NCBI GenBank assembly: GCA_964034945.1
Contig: OZ035960.1
Span: forward strand, 28,755,487 to 28,819,486
Direction of reading: 5' to 3'
Length of the DNA stretch: 64,000 nt
Origin: Chrysopilus asiliformis
Taxonomy: Eukaryota; Arthropoda; Insecta; Diptera; Rhagionidae
Shown here: positions 9,351 to 21,800 of the stretch, piece after piece
Position numbering within the stretch: position 1 is the first letter of the stretch
Layout of the letters: the number at the start of each line of letters is the position of its first letter
The notes under the pieces: model-generated
What the model was told of the DNA's origin: nothing
Databases searched by the model: none
What the model saw: the letters and a program-made list of their open reading frames with translations, nothing else
Program-made: the position numbers and the translations under genes

Positions 9351-12236
9351 TTATTCTAAATCCCCATTGCTTGGATTAAAACTAATTTCATTGTTTCCGT
9401 GTTTAAATGGAAATAGTTTCGAGAGAAATAAAAAATAATTGAAATATTCTAAAGTGCTACTCAGTGCGTGTACAATTTTTCATAAATATTTTATTTTTAA
9501 ATTAGATATTTCTAAATCTATCGTTGATCGTAGTTGTACTACTATCATAACTTTAATTGATAAAAAACCCAAGTTTTAATTCTGGAGAAATGAGAATTTC
9601 TTCGTTATCATAGTAATAACTACCGGCAGTTTAATTTAAATTTATGAGAAATTTTTGTAATTAACGAAAAATTCCATAACTTCTGGAATGCAACAATGTA
9701 ATATAAAATAATTCGTATAAATCGCATAATTTGCAAATAATTACTTGCTTTCAAGAAATAGCCTGCAGACATCTCAATTTAGCGCTTAAATAAAATGGAA
9801 TTTTCTGTTTAAATATTCAAGCGTATTTAACTTAAAGCCAATACAATCCAGAAAATTTTCTGCTTATCTTTATTAGGGGAACGCCGTTAAAATACATAAA
9901 TCAAGAAATGACCTTGGAGGGAGAATTTTCACTATAGCACCAATTGAAATTTCTACACAGTTGAACATTTCCGAAAGTAATAATCCCAAAATGATGAAGC
10001 AAAAATAATATCTTAGATCACTTGGAGCAGAAAAGACATCATCGGAAATATCAAAATCAGACATCATAGGCTACGTTTAACAAGGAAACATAATACTAGA
10101 TAAAATATATATCTGTACAAGATATAAAAAAAAGCTGGCAATAACAAAAATACGGGAATTTGTAGTTAGAAAAGTAGAAAAGTGGAAAATGGTTGAAAGA
10201 GAAACACCATCGAGCGAGAAATGTTTTCAATTTCACCTCTGATTAATATTTTATTCAAATTCAGATCTGAAATTATTTCTCACGATATCGTCATCGCCTT
10301 CGTTTCATCCGTTTCGATCTTCATTTCATCCAGTCGAACCCCACTCTAGCTCTAAACTCCCTTAAAAAAAGAATAAGAAGAGAAAAAAAAAGAAATCATC
10401 CTCCTGGCAGTACGTCAATAACAATTCTACTGAACACCTTCTACAATACCTGCTCGATTCCATCGTCGATGGACTGCCATCGTAACGGAGCCTGTTTTCC
10501 ATTTATCCCCCATTTCGAATTCAAGGTAGCTTTAGGTTTATCCCCAATATGCTTTGCCAGCTGACTGATATTTTCACATGAACTGAACGAACACACACCT
10601 CAGCAAATATCAACAAAAATTTCCAATCATCGTCGGATATCTGGCACCCCATATCACACTCCAATGATGGATCTCTCACCTGTCGAAGGCCACCGCCCTG
10701 CCGTTCCTGGAAACCAAACGTGTGGCACCGGAGGTGATATCTACATCGGTTCATGTGAACCATCACCACCCCCTCCCCCATCCTTATCCGGACCGTTGTT
10801 CGCTAGTGTCATTTGCACAGTAAATCGCTTCATATTGGATCCACTGGTACCCCAACTGATTCCCACCACCCACCACTAGGCTGTAGTAAGCCGAGTAGAT
10901 GGGGGCAAAGAGAGTTATTAAATCGAAAAGGAAAAATATTTTTCCAGTCATGTTACAATATGCGGATGGATTTAGATTTATTGAAATCCGAATCCCAGCC
11001 AAGCCTATACATACAGACAGGCAGGTAGAGATCGTTGCCTCCTCATTTCTACTAGATTATAGAATGGAGCTCCACACTAGAGTCGGCAGAGGTGGTTTGA
11101 AGGAATTCATGCTAGATGAAATTATTCTATGGCTAGATTGCTAAACGAGGGTAGTTGAACAGGGCGTGTGCAATTCAATGGTTGGACGATTTTTTTTTGT
11201 AAATATGAATCCCATGTAGTCATTGATTTTAGACTTAACCAAAATTTAAGCAGAGAGATAGAAGAGCACACGTTAAAATCGGAACGGTTGATTGCGGGAT
11301 AAAATTTCATTTGGTTATCCTAGATTTTGTTCTCTACAAATTTTATTCCTTGCGACTAGAGTTTATTTTTTTTCCGACCACCACCAAAGTCAATGGCATT
11401 TCCCTGGCAGTGCAATACAGTCAAAATAATCTTCTTTATGGTTTATCGACGGGGACGATTGTGTGAGTTTTGAACGTTCCATGAGATTGTAAAATCTCTT
11501 TTAGCCCTTTGCAAGTGTGGTTTTTTTATTTTGTTAATAAAAACTCGAACAGTGGCCCAGCGCTCTCGTGGCCACATCCTTTAGGCTCCTACAGGACACA
11601 GAAAAAAACCGCCAGCCATGAACAATCCTTAGAAAATTACTGATTTCCGACAGTACAAAGGCCACAGTGAATGCAATTCGATTGGAAATTCGTTTTTAAT
11701 TGAGAAAAATGAAAAACATTTCCAGCAATATGTGCGCTCAGACGCTTACAATCGGGCTTTTTTTTTTTTTGTTTTTTTATTAACAGGCTTTTAGTTATTG
11801 TTTCGCCTCTTGGGGATCAATTTGTGGCGGCCACTTCAGTAGAAAATATGGTATATTCTTAATTGAGATTTGATATTTTTGAGCGATTTTCCATAATTGT
11901 ACACACTTTTGATTTGAGGTATTTTTAAAATGGTCATAGAAGAGTTTGTGGGGGGGGGGGGGGGGGGGGGGGGGGATTTTTCTATGAAATTCAATTGCTT
12001 TAGACACTTACACACGAATGAATTTTGTAACACAAATTGTCATTACACTTTTTCAAATCAAAATAATTCTTCAACAAAAAGAAAGAAAAAAAAAATAAGA
12101 AAATGTCTTCACGCAGTTCAAACTAATATAATCACATTGAACGTCAACAGAATTAGTTTATCTATGGTTGACGATTAACCCATATTTTAACCGAGCGCTA
12201 CCATATGGTATACCGACATAACATACACTTTTTACT
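9351..12236. other. No recognised gene
   Basis: About 2.9 kb with no homology I can recognise. Part of it (10260-10900) is richer in G+C, with short open frames such as 10664-10879 (proline-rich, no motif). A 26-G run lies at 11950-11975. Confidence 0.4.
11950..11975 (+). repeat. Homopolymer (G)26
   Basis: Twenty-six consecutive G residues. It could form a G-quadruplex and is also a likely place for assembly length error. Confidence 0.9.
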
Positions 12237-12286
12237 CTAGGCAGGACTTAGAATAAATAAAAAACAATATTCTAAGTCCTGTCTAG
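12237..12286. repeat. 18-bp-arm hairpin
   Basis: CTAGGCAGGACTTAGAAT (12237-12254) is matched inverted at 12269-12286 with one mismatch. The loop is 14 nt and AT-rich. The right arm overlaps the target duplication of the adjacent hAT MITE, so that element inserted at the foot of this hairpin. Confidence 0.85.
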
Positions 12287-12287
12287 G

Positions 12288-12871
12288 TACGGTGACCATA
12301 CGTCCCAAAATAGCCGCGACAGTCTCGAACTTGGGCAAGTCTCAGAAACTAAACTTTTGTCCCGTTTTTTTTCAAATTAGTACAAAAATTCAAAATTGCT
12401 AGAAAAAACTACAACTGAATATGCAAAAAAAATATTATATTCCGTTAGGAGTAAATCATATGTTTTTCACTTGCGGCACATTTTTCAAAAAGCGCGCATG
12501 TATCCCAAAAAAATGATCTGCGGTACATTTCTTTTTATTGACATTTTTAGAAATTTGCTTTGCGATTATTTATGGAACCTAACGAGAGCGAGTTAGTTTT
12601 CATTTTGGACTATGTAGCTATTAATTTAAATAACTGTGCAGCATTACGCTTAAAAAATTTTGACTGCGGAGTAAATTTCTTGATTAAAATAATCGTTCAA
12701 ATCAAATGTTTTCGTTCAAATCAAATTTTTTCGTTCAAATCAAATTTTATTTTCTTTGTAAAATTTGATACTTCGTTGGTCCTTTGTATCAGTCATCGTC
12801 CCAACTTAATATGCAACCTCCACCGCCCCCTTTTTACCACGGATTGACCCAAAATAAACATGGTCACCCTA
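12288..12871. mobile_element. hAT-type non-autonomous element, 584 bp
   Basis: The left end TACGGTGACCATACGTCCC and the right end read inverted (TAGGGTGACCATG) share the TARGGTGACCAT terminus common in hAT elements. Flanks are TGTCTAGG (12280-12287) and TGTCTAGC (12872-12879), an 8-bp duplication with one mismatch, as hAT makes. Internal open frames (12396-12847) carry no transposase motif. Confidence 0.7.
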
Positions 12872-12879
12872 TGTCTAGC

Positions 12880-13680
12880 TAATGGTCACCATTACCAGAA
12901 TTTTTGGCCAGAAACTGTTTTTTTTTTAAATTTTAGTGATTGGACAAATTTTTAGTCTTAAAATTTTAACTGTCTACCTACTCTGATTCTCATTTAGCGT
13001 TAACCCTTCAACGCACGACTTTTTATATTTGTCTAAAAGTTTATTTTCTTAGGGAAAAACCAGCTTCTAATTTCGGAAAAAATATTTGAAAAATTCTAGC
13101 GTCTAAAACATAAAAGATATTGATTTTGAGATTTGTCACCAATGCTAAACTAATCCATAACAATAAAATACGTAGGTTAAGAAAAATAACCCCTATAAGA
13201 AACAGAGGTTATTTCTATTATTTGTTTATTTCTCTAGATCTTACCGCTAAGAGTTATAACTTTTTACCAGTTTTTATACCCGTATGGTGATTATTGGTGA
13301 AAAAACTCCAAATTCAAAACTAGTATTTTTTCAACATGGTTGCCATTTTAACGATTTTGAAATTTTTCTCATAATTTCTTGATATAATAAAAAGTCAACA
13401 AATTTTTTCATCGCGACTATCTTTTTTATTGTGTTAAAAAAGAAAATGAAGGATTTCTTTCTGAAAAATTAGCTAGAGAAAATTAGCTAGAATTTACTGG
13501 GTAAATATCATAACGAAAAAACATGAATGTATCATAAGTGAAATACTATGCATTGTTGGGTTAATGGCCTCACGTATCAACATGTTTTTCATTGCAATTT
13601 CAATGATCAAAATGGTGATTGAAAAAAATATACATATATATTTACTATAAATTCAGCAAGCGGGTGTTGCAAAAAATTTT
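12880..13680. other. Unassigned, with a 5' Helentron scrap
   Basis: AT-rich spacer. 'agtttttatacccgtatggtga' (split: agtttttataccc + gtatggtga, about 13270) is an isolated copy of the Helentron 5' terminus. Nothing else recognised. Confidence 0.4.
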
Positions 13681-13772
13681 GGATTGTGTAAAAAATTAAA
13701 AAGGATTTTAAATAACATGTTTGTAGGTTGAAACATGTTATTTAAAATCCTTTTTAATTTTTTACACAATCC
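13681..13772. repeat. Perfect 42-bp-arm hairpin
   Basis: Arm 13681-13722 (starts GGATTGTGTAAAAAATT) is exactly complementary to 13731-13772, with an 8-nt loop GTAGGTTG. 'TTTACACAATCC' recurs once more at about 13782-13793. The length and perfection imply a recent origin or maintained pairing. It may be a small foldback MITE or a hairpin-RNA locus. Confidence 0.9.
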
Positions 13773-14079
13773 CGCATTTTTTTACACAATCCTGCGGTGC
13801 ATTTTTCTTAAAAGCTTTCCATGGCTGTGTATTTTGTATTAATTTTGAAATTTTTCTTTAGTGGTCAAAAAAAAGTTTTTCAAATTTACAATTTATTGTT
13901 TTGTCTGACAAATTAGTAATAATATTTTCTTCTTTTCACAAATACCGTTTGTGAGTAGTTCTTCAGACTGGAAAAACTCCCTTTAAAGGGGCTAAGAAAC
14001 TAAAGTCTAAAAAAACCAAGATATTTTAGGTATTGGTTTCCACAGATTAAAAAAAGCAGGCATAAAAACTCTACAATTT

Positions 14080-14585
14080 TGTTGCCCCAGTCAGCAGTCA
14101 AACTATATATCGTCACCTCAGAGCAGGACTATCGAACAGAATTCTTACGGGCTTTTTGGTTCCAAAATTGGTTTCAGCAACCCCAGAAGTCTCAAAAATC
14201 CACGAAAAAAACTTTCCCGAAAAATCTCAAAAAAAAAGATGAGATTTTTCGTGAAAATTTGAAGAAAGATACAATCACGTTATCCTTACAGGACCTTTCG
14301 TTATCCTTACAGACTTCTTAACGTCAGAATCGGATTCAGCGACTCCAAAACCTCCAGATGAGATTTTTTCCGGGAAACTTAAGGAAAAGGATAATCTTGT
14401 TATACCTACAGGACCTTCTCTTGTCCTTACAAGGACGAAGTAGTGACAATATTGTATGTGTGCAAAATTTCAAGTCTATCGGAGGAGTGGAAATGAGTCA
14501 AAATTAGATTACAAGATTTGACCCTGACAGACGGACATACAGGCGGACACGATAGCAATCTAAATAAAAGCTTTTAATATATAAG
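14080..14585 (+). repeat. Dispersed repeat family B, copy 1
   Basis: Contains ~115-120-bp units with 'atccttacag', 'cagaatcggattcagcgac' and 'aaaaggataatc'. A tail follows with 'aatttcaagtctatcgga', 'gacagacggacatac' and a terminal 'aataaaagcttttaa'. Relatives at 34380-34945 and 45993-46515 end the same way. It is probably the 3' part of a LINE- or SINE-like element. Confidence 0.6.
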
Positions 14586-15954
14586 AAATCTCCAATACAT
14601 ATCACATAAACAAAGATTCAAAAAAAACCATTTTAGATCATATCATGTACGCTAACATTATAATCCATGCTAAACAAAACAAGTAATTTGCAATTTTCAA
14701 ATAAATATTCGTTTTTTTTAGTCCTGATATCTAGCGTGTGACAAATAGAAATGTTCAAAACTTGAAGTTATCCGCGATTAAACTTTTCGTACATGCTCAG
14801 ATTAAATTTGTATACGCGACATCTTATTGTTATGATTCCAATTATTATGTTACGCTATATATATAGTCATGTTTACAGTTCACTTCAACCACCATCATAT
14901 ATATACAATCGGGTGTAAAGTGAGAACTTGTTTTATACCTCTACCTGTTGGTTGTGGCATCAGCGTCGCGATGGCGTCGGCATAGGCGTACGATTGCTTC
15001 GGATGTTTATGGCTTCACAGATAAGATAATTCGATGTCACCCCATGAACAGAGGAAAAAAATTCCAACTTGAAGGGGACAAATTGAAAAATTCCTTATCT
15101 AGAAGTTCACAACTGATTCTTTTCCTGTGGATTTTTCCTGTATGGTTTTTTCTTGGTTTTTCCTTTCCTTTATATACAACATACATTTTACCTATGGTCG
15201 TTTTTAGTGGTTTGGTTGTTTGTTTGTTGGTTCGTCACAATGATAACCGCGAGGATAACAGAAAAAAATATTTTTTTATTCAAAATGTTTATCGCTGATG
15301 CCCTAGGGGAAACACCAATTCAGGCTGAATAAAGTTATAAGTTCCTATCTGATAATTGGATTAGGAAATGCTTTTTACAACTAATATATTTCACTTCAAG
15401 TTACAAATAAAGCCATATTTAAGCAATCTGCAATATATTATTTTCACCCTATTTATTTTAATTTGATTTAATTAGCATATTTAAATCCAATCGAGTTTCA
15501 ATGTGCAATTTTTCCGTGAGAAAAATATAGCAATACGGGATTGTTTAAAGTAATCATCTCCTAAAAATGTTAGATAAATAGCTAAGTTTATTTGTTAATT
15601 TGGTTAATCGCATTTTCATCATTTGGGTCACATTTAAAATTGAGGATAGGAAATATGTTAAAAAACTACTATCTATAAACGAAATATTTTTTTCAACTTT
15701 TTATTTACTCGACCTTCACAAAATCAAAGATACTAAAACCAACCTTTGGTGCTGTTTCTAAACTTATATTTTACATGAATATTGCACCACAAAAGGATGT
15801 ATGGCAAATTCAGGGGTGACTTCATATAACTTATTTTCGATCGACAAACTAGTCGAAGGAAATCTTTAGTCGACCAAAAATGTTTAAACAGGTCGACACT
15901 CACTCTGATGCACACGATATAAGAGTCTTTTCTGGGCAATTTCGGGTCGCCGCA
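14586..15954. other. No recognised feature
   Basis: An open frame at 14948-15298 encodes two hydrophobic stretches but has no ATG at its start, no homology I recognise and no gene context. I do not call it. Confidence 0.35.
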
Positions 15955-16242
15955 TCCGAATCTTGCGATAGCCTTCCAGGATTTTCTGATTTTCCGGTTC
16001 GAATTAGTCTAACACCAGATTTGTGATCAGCGATTCCGAAAACTCACAAAGATCAATTTTTCCAAGACAAAATAGGAAAAATGATATTTAGTTATCCTTG
16101 CATGTAATTCGGTTCCGAATTTTAAAATTCTAACACCAAATTCGTGATCAGCGACCTAGAAAATCCCCTAATGTAATTTTTCCCCTGGAAAATCGGAAAA
16201 GGATATTTAGATTATCCTTGCACGACCCGCTAATACAAGTTT
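15955..16242 (+). repeat. Repeat family E, left part of the gypsy target site
   Basis: Two units contain 'tctaacaccagatttgtgatc' and 'tctaacaccaaattcgtgatc' (core 'taacacca...gtgatcagcga'), about 120 bp apart. The third unit is cut by the LTR at 16243 and resumes at 28135 ('tctaacaccagattagtgat'). A relative lies near 35140-35260. Confidence 0.65.
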
Positions 16243-18608
16243 TGTAGCAGCAGTTTCGATCGGTCTCATAGATCGATGTTTACGAATGGTGGTTGTCAGC
16301 TAAAGGCGGGATAGGCATGCTCGTGATCTTGCGGCTCAGCTCGCCGGATTGGGGTGTGGTTCTTGCCTTAGCTAACGTCCTCTAAACTTGCCACAAAAAA
16401 AAATACATGCCTGAAGGGGATGCGGGGGATTTCTCTCTTTTTTTTCTAATCAAATAGGGATAAGGACGGGATAGATAGGACTCAGGAAGAAACTTGTCAT
16501 CAAGCGATGCTCACTCTATACTAACTCATGGTTAGTGTAATGATCGAGATAATCGGAATTATGTATAAGATAATTCATCCTCTTTCTCTCCACAGCCAGC
16601 CACAAAAGAAACGAGATTCACTGCATAATGTAATATATTATAACCGTTTTAAATACCATTGAACATTATTTTAATCATCTATATTAAGTAGTTAAGCACT
16701 AATTTAATCTTTTATATTCTTTAAGTTAATTTTATAATATTTATATAACATGCATTTATAGTTTGTATAATAATGATAATAAGAAAAATAATTATATGAT
16801 TAGGGTTAACATTAGGCTAGTTTTCTAAAACCACTGCAGCCACTTGAAATTAATAGGACCAGTGTAAATTTTCCTATTTATAAAAACAAAATTCGAAACA
16901 AACAAATTCCCTAGGAGTATTTGGGCCCAAATATGTTCGCTAGCTTAGGGATTTTAAGGGTTTAATACACCTTGCGCGAATAAACGAGCGTATAAGTAAG
17001 TGGCGACAGATTACAATAATAGAATACACACAAATTAAACTTTACACTATTTAAATAAGTTAATTTTAAATTCCAAAATTATTTAAAAAAAATTTAATAT
17101 ATTATTAATTTAGAAATCCTAATCTTAATCTTAGCGATAACTGGAATTGAAGAACGGTTGTTCCCGGAACGGTTATTATGAACATGTGGTTTTCTTCCCC
17201 AAAAATTTTGAATTTAGTTTATTTCAACTTAGTTTATTTTAATTTTTATCTAATTTACAATCTAGCATTAAGATTTTATGCAGATATCTCAAAAGGTTGT
17301 ACTTTATTTAAATTTTTATTTCGTTTAACCTTATTTTATATTTTAAATGGGGAAAGACTGAAGAGGTTACGTTTTTTTTTTTCTTCCACGCGGATATCAG
17401 AACTGCACTAAATATGTAAAATTTCACTAATTTTAGCCCGATCGTCTTGTTTTTAATAAATTAGAAAGACCTTACTTGAGTAAATTTTTATGTTTTTTCC
17501 TACGTAGTTTTTGATTTCAGCTGCAGACGTTCGACCATGGAAAATATGATTCGGTATTATTTCCTTCTCAGCGTCCTTAAAATTTTTCAGGAACCAATAT
17601 CGTCAGGAACCGCTGATTCTTGAAATTCAGAAGGATGATTCTGGAAACTGACTTTTCCTCTATTTTTCCCGAAACTACAGGCCGGAACCTTTCCGGTTCA
17701 CCACGCGGTGAAATTTAGCTCAAGAAATTCCTGGCTATTTTCCTTTCTTTCAGCTAAAAAGGTTAGTCCGACTTGAGACTATTCTAATTACCAAAATTAA
17801 TTGAAAATTAAACTTACTCTTTCCCCTGAACTGCCTAGATTTAAATTTTAGATAATTTATCCTATATTGGTTCTGGATTGTACTCTAACTAAAAATGTGT
17901 CTATCTGACACTAAGTTAAAATGTCTAATGTGGAAACCGGATAGAGATTTACAATAAGAAATGGGTGTAAGTGGGTGTATGTGAGTCAAATTCGTTAATT
18001 TTTAATATGACTTAATCAAATATTATCGTATCATCAGTGGTATCATATTTAAAAATCGAATTGAAAACTTGCGAATTTTTTGATACATTTAACTGATGAT
18101 TTCCGATAATTATTTGTGTAAAATTGATCGGTAATAAAGTCATCATGGGAAAGTACTTTCTTTGCACATACTACGACTAACAACTTTTTCTTTTAGAAAT
18201 ACAAGTTGCATGTTATACAATTGATGTAGGAGTAAGTAAAACAAACAACCACTAATTGAAATTATCAATATGGCTGATTATAACTCTCTTCCCGAATGAC
18301 CAACTCAATAACAGCTATCGCAGATGATAGTGTAATTGTTTGTGCTGAGATTTATATGTCGAACATGAACGTTTGTTTGTTTGATCTGTTTGGTCCAACT
18401 TGGTTGAACATTTTACTCTCTACGTCATGTTGATATTCTTTTGTTTGTTATTTTCTTTTTCCTTTCGGTCTTTAATAGGTATGAACAGCTGATCGGATGG
18501 TCAATCGAATAAATTAAACAGTAATAAAATGGACAGAGTTTTTTTTTTGTATTGAATAACAAAATTTTGAAATCAAAAATTGTTTTGATTTTCCAGGCGG
18601 CGGTAACA
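16243..18608 (-). repeat. 3' LTR of the gypsy element, 2366 bp
   Basis: Written on the plus strand it runs TGTAGCAGCAG...GGCGGTAACA, so the ends are TG...CA as expected. It matches 25752-28130 throughout. It lacks 13 bp present there near 16727 and differs by A for G in 'aaaggcggga'. At 2.37 kb it is long for an insect gypsy LTR. The open frame at 17178-17411 is repeated in the other LTR and shows no motif. Confidence 0.93.
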
Positions 18609-18834
18609 GGGCCAAAAATTTCGATGAGCTTGCGAAATTGTAAGATTTGGAAAAACCAAGACGCTGGAAATTGTGTAATTAATAAGCAAAAAAAACTGAA
18701 ATCATTCAACGTGGGGAAGAACCCACATAAAGCCGGGCACATTTAGTAGAAAAAAGTAGAACTATTGTAACTCACAGAATAAACGTAGATTAATTTTGTA
18801 CTATTTGAGTGGGCATCAATTATGTTTAAACTAT
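18609..18834 (-). other. Gypsy 3' non-coding region, no clear polypurine tract
   Basis: On the minus strand the bases next to the 3' LTR read 'gaaatttttggcc', not the purine run that usually primes plus-strand synthesis. I saw no alternative tract within about 100 bases. Confidence 0.5.
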
Positions 18835-18897
18835 TTATGCTTTGAAGTCTTTAGCATGATAGATAGCCACTTTTTTTGACGAAATATCTTCTATTTC

Positions 18898-21800
18898 CTA
18901 CATATTTTTACCTATTTGACGTAAGATTTTCCCTGGAACGAATTTCGGGCATAACTTTGCATTTATATGCTTACTTTTATCGCTCAGCACAAAGTTTCTC
19001 CGGAAAATCATCTGACCTGGAGTATAGACATGGTTTCGACTTCGCAAATTATAATGTTTTGCTCCTTTCTCATAAGCTAGGTGTAAAGCTTCTTTGATTT
19101 TATTTCTGATAAGTTCAAGATGGTGTTGCTTTGGAATGTTATTAAAATCAGGGTCTGCTAACATTCCTAATTTCCGACCAATTCTATAGTTACTAGCATG
19201 GGTTTGCATATTCAATCCGAAAAGGGCGAAATAAGGTGTGGTCCCTATAGCAGAATGATAGGATGTTCTAAGCGCACATTCAATATCTGAAAGTCCAGCA
19301 TCCCAATTCTTCTGATTCCCTTTTAAGCAGGAACGAATAGCGGCTAACACAGACCTGTTAACGCGTTCCGAAGCGTTGGACTGTGGCGCGTAATATGCAG
19401 TTTTCAGGTGTTTAACGCCAAAGTTATTTAAAAATGTTTGGAACTCGCGAGAAATGAACTGCTTTCCATTGTCCGTGTGGACTATTTCAGGTACTCCGAA
19501 CTTTTTAAATATTTCCACATCTAAATATTTAATTATACTAGATGAATTAGCCTGTCGAAGAGGTTTGAGAAAAACGAACTTAGAGAAATGATCTAATACC
19601 ACGAAGATGTAACAATTCCCAAGTTTTGACCGGGGATAAGGTCCCAGAAAATCCATATAAATTTTCTGAAACGGTCGTTCGGTTACAGTTTCTGACCCCA
19701 TGGGCGGACGTAGTATTGTATTATTAGATTTACATTCCTTACAAGAATCGCAGCATCGCACGTAATCTCGCACTTGAGATGCCATATTTGGCCAAAAGTA
19801 AAATTCTCGAAGTCTTTTCAGGGTTTTAGCTATCCCGCCATGCGCAGCCTGACGCGATTGATGAGCTCGAGAGACCAGGTTTTGGGTTAAACTAGATGGA
19901 ATCCAAAGCTTCCATGCGTGTTCCTCCGTTAATGGATCACTATCACAGGGCATCGTACGCTTGTAAACGTAACCGTCAATAATTTTCAAATCGGGCTGAA
20001 AATCCTGATTTAGCGAAATAACTTTTATTAAATCGGTATATTCAGATGACTTAAACTCCTCGGAATCGAGGTCTACAGAAATTATATTGTCATCTAAGGA
20101 TATTTCTTCCATCATAACCCTGGATAGTGTGTCGGGAACGATGTTTTTAGCACCCTTTCGGTGTTCTATCGTGAATGAAAAGCTTTGAAGTTTTAGGCTC
20201 CACCTAGCCAATCTGCCACTCAAGTCTTTCAATCCCATCAACCACTTCAGACTGGCATGATCGGTAATTATAGTAAACGGCATGCCCTCTACATATTGTC
20301 GAAATTTTTCGACGGCCGTAATAGCCGCGAGACATTCGCGCTCGGTTACGCTATAATTTGTTTGAGCTTTATTTAATTTTTTTGATACGTAAGCGATCAC
20401 ACGTTCTTGATTGTTATCATCTAGCTGAAATAACACAGCTCCTATACCAACTGAAGAAGCATCGCACTGGATGTAGAAGTGTCTGGAAAAGTCTGGATGG
20501 GTAAGTATTGGTGAAGTAGTCAATGCCTCCTTTAATTTTTCGAAGGATGCTCGAGCTTCCTCTGTAATCCTGAATTTTGTCGATTTTTTTAGAGTTTCAG
20601 TGAGGGGCGCCGATATTGTTGCATAATCTTTAACGAATTTGCGATACCATCCCGACATTCCCAGGAAACGTCTCATCTGGCGAACCGTGGATGGTACCGG
20701 AAAATCGGTGATAGCGGAAATCTTATCAGGGTCTGTCTTTAAATTACCGCCTCCAACAATGAACCCAAGGTATTTTAATTCACGAAAACAGAATTTCGAC
20801 TTCGCCAGGTTAATAGTGAGATTGGCACTTCTTAAACAATCGGCTACTTCATTCAATAATCTAATGTGTTCATCAAAATGGGCAGACACAATGAGAAGGT
20901 CGTCTAGATACACGAAGACTTTGTCCCGTAACCTGGAAGGTATCACCTTATCCATGAGCCTGCATAACCTCTGCGGGCTATTGCAGAGGCCGAAAGCCAT
21001 AACGGTGAATTGGTATAACGGCTTACCAGGGATTGTAAAGGCGGTTTTAGCCCTACTCTGTCTCTCCAGCGGTATCTGCCAAAACGCGTCGTTTAAGTCT
21101 ATGCTACTGATGAACATAGTGTCTTGTAGACGGCTTAGCAGCCCCTCTATATGAGGAAGGGGATAGGCGTCTTTGACTGTGAGTTTATTGACCTTTCTGG
21201 AGTCTAAGCATAGTCGATTTTTGCCTGGTTTTCTTACCAAGACCACGGGACTAGACCATGGGCTGTCAGACTCCTCTATCACACCCAGTCGCAGCATCCT
21301 ATCCACCTCCTCATACAGAGGGGACTGTACCGCTGGGGAGACAGGGTAATGCCTTTGTTTTACGGGAACTGCGTCTCCCGTATCAATAATATGCTCCTCT
21401 AAATGTGTTCGACCCAACCCATATTTATTAGAACACATGAAACGGTCTTTCGCTAAATCCAGTTGATGTTGTTGTTCAAGAGTAAGATCGTGCTGATTAC
21501 AATCATTTTTGGTTATATCCAAACTACTGATGAGGTGAGGGGCGATTCGGAAAAGTTGCCAAAAATCAGTCCCCAGATACAATACTTGTTCCAAACTTGG
21601 TACAAGAAATATAGTTACGGTTTCCGTGCAGGATTGATACTTTACAGGTACTCGTACTTGACCTACAATTATTTGGCCTTTCCCATCGGCAGTACGAATT
21701 TGCGATTTGTACGGAAAAACTTCTAATTTTAATTGCTTAACTAGCTCTAGACACCCTTTTCCTAGGCAAGTGATATTCGCACCACTATCCAAAAGTCCCA

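Noticed and set aside
10664..10879. 71-codon proline-rich ORF
   Set aside because: Overlaps other frames of similar length; no domain and no gene signals.
14948..15298. 116-codon ORF with hydrophobic segments
   Set aside because: No ATG start, no recognisable domain, no gene context.
17178..17411. 77-codon ORF repeated at 26700-26933
   Set aside because: It is repeated because it lies in both LTRs; antisense to the element, no motif.
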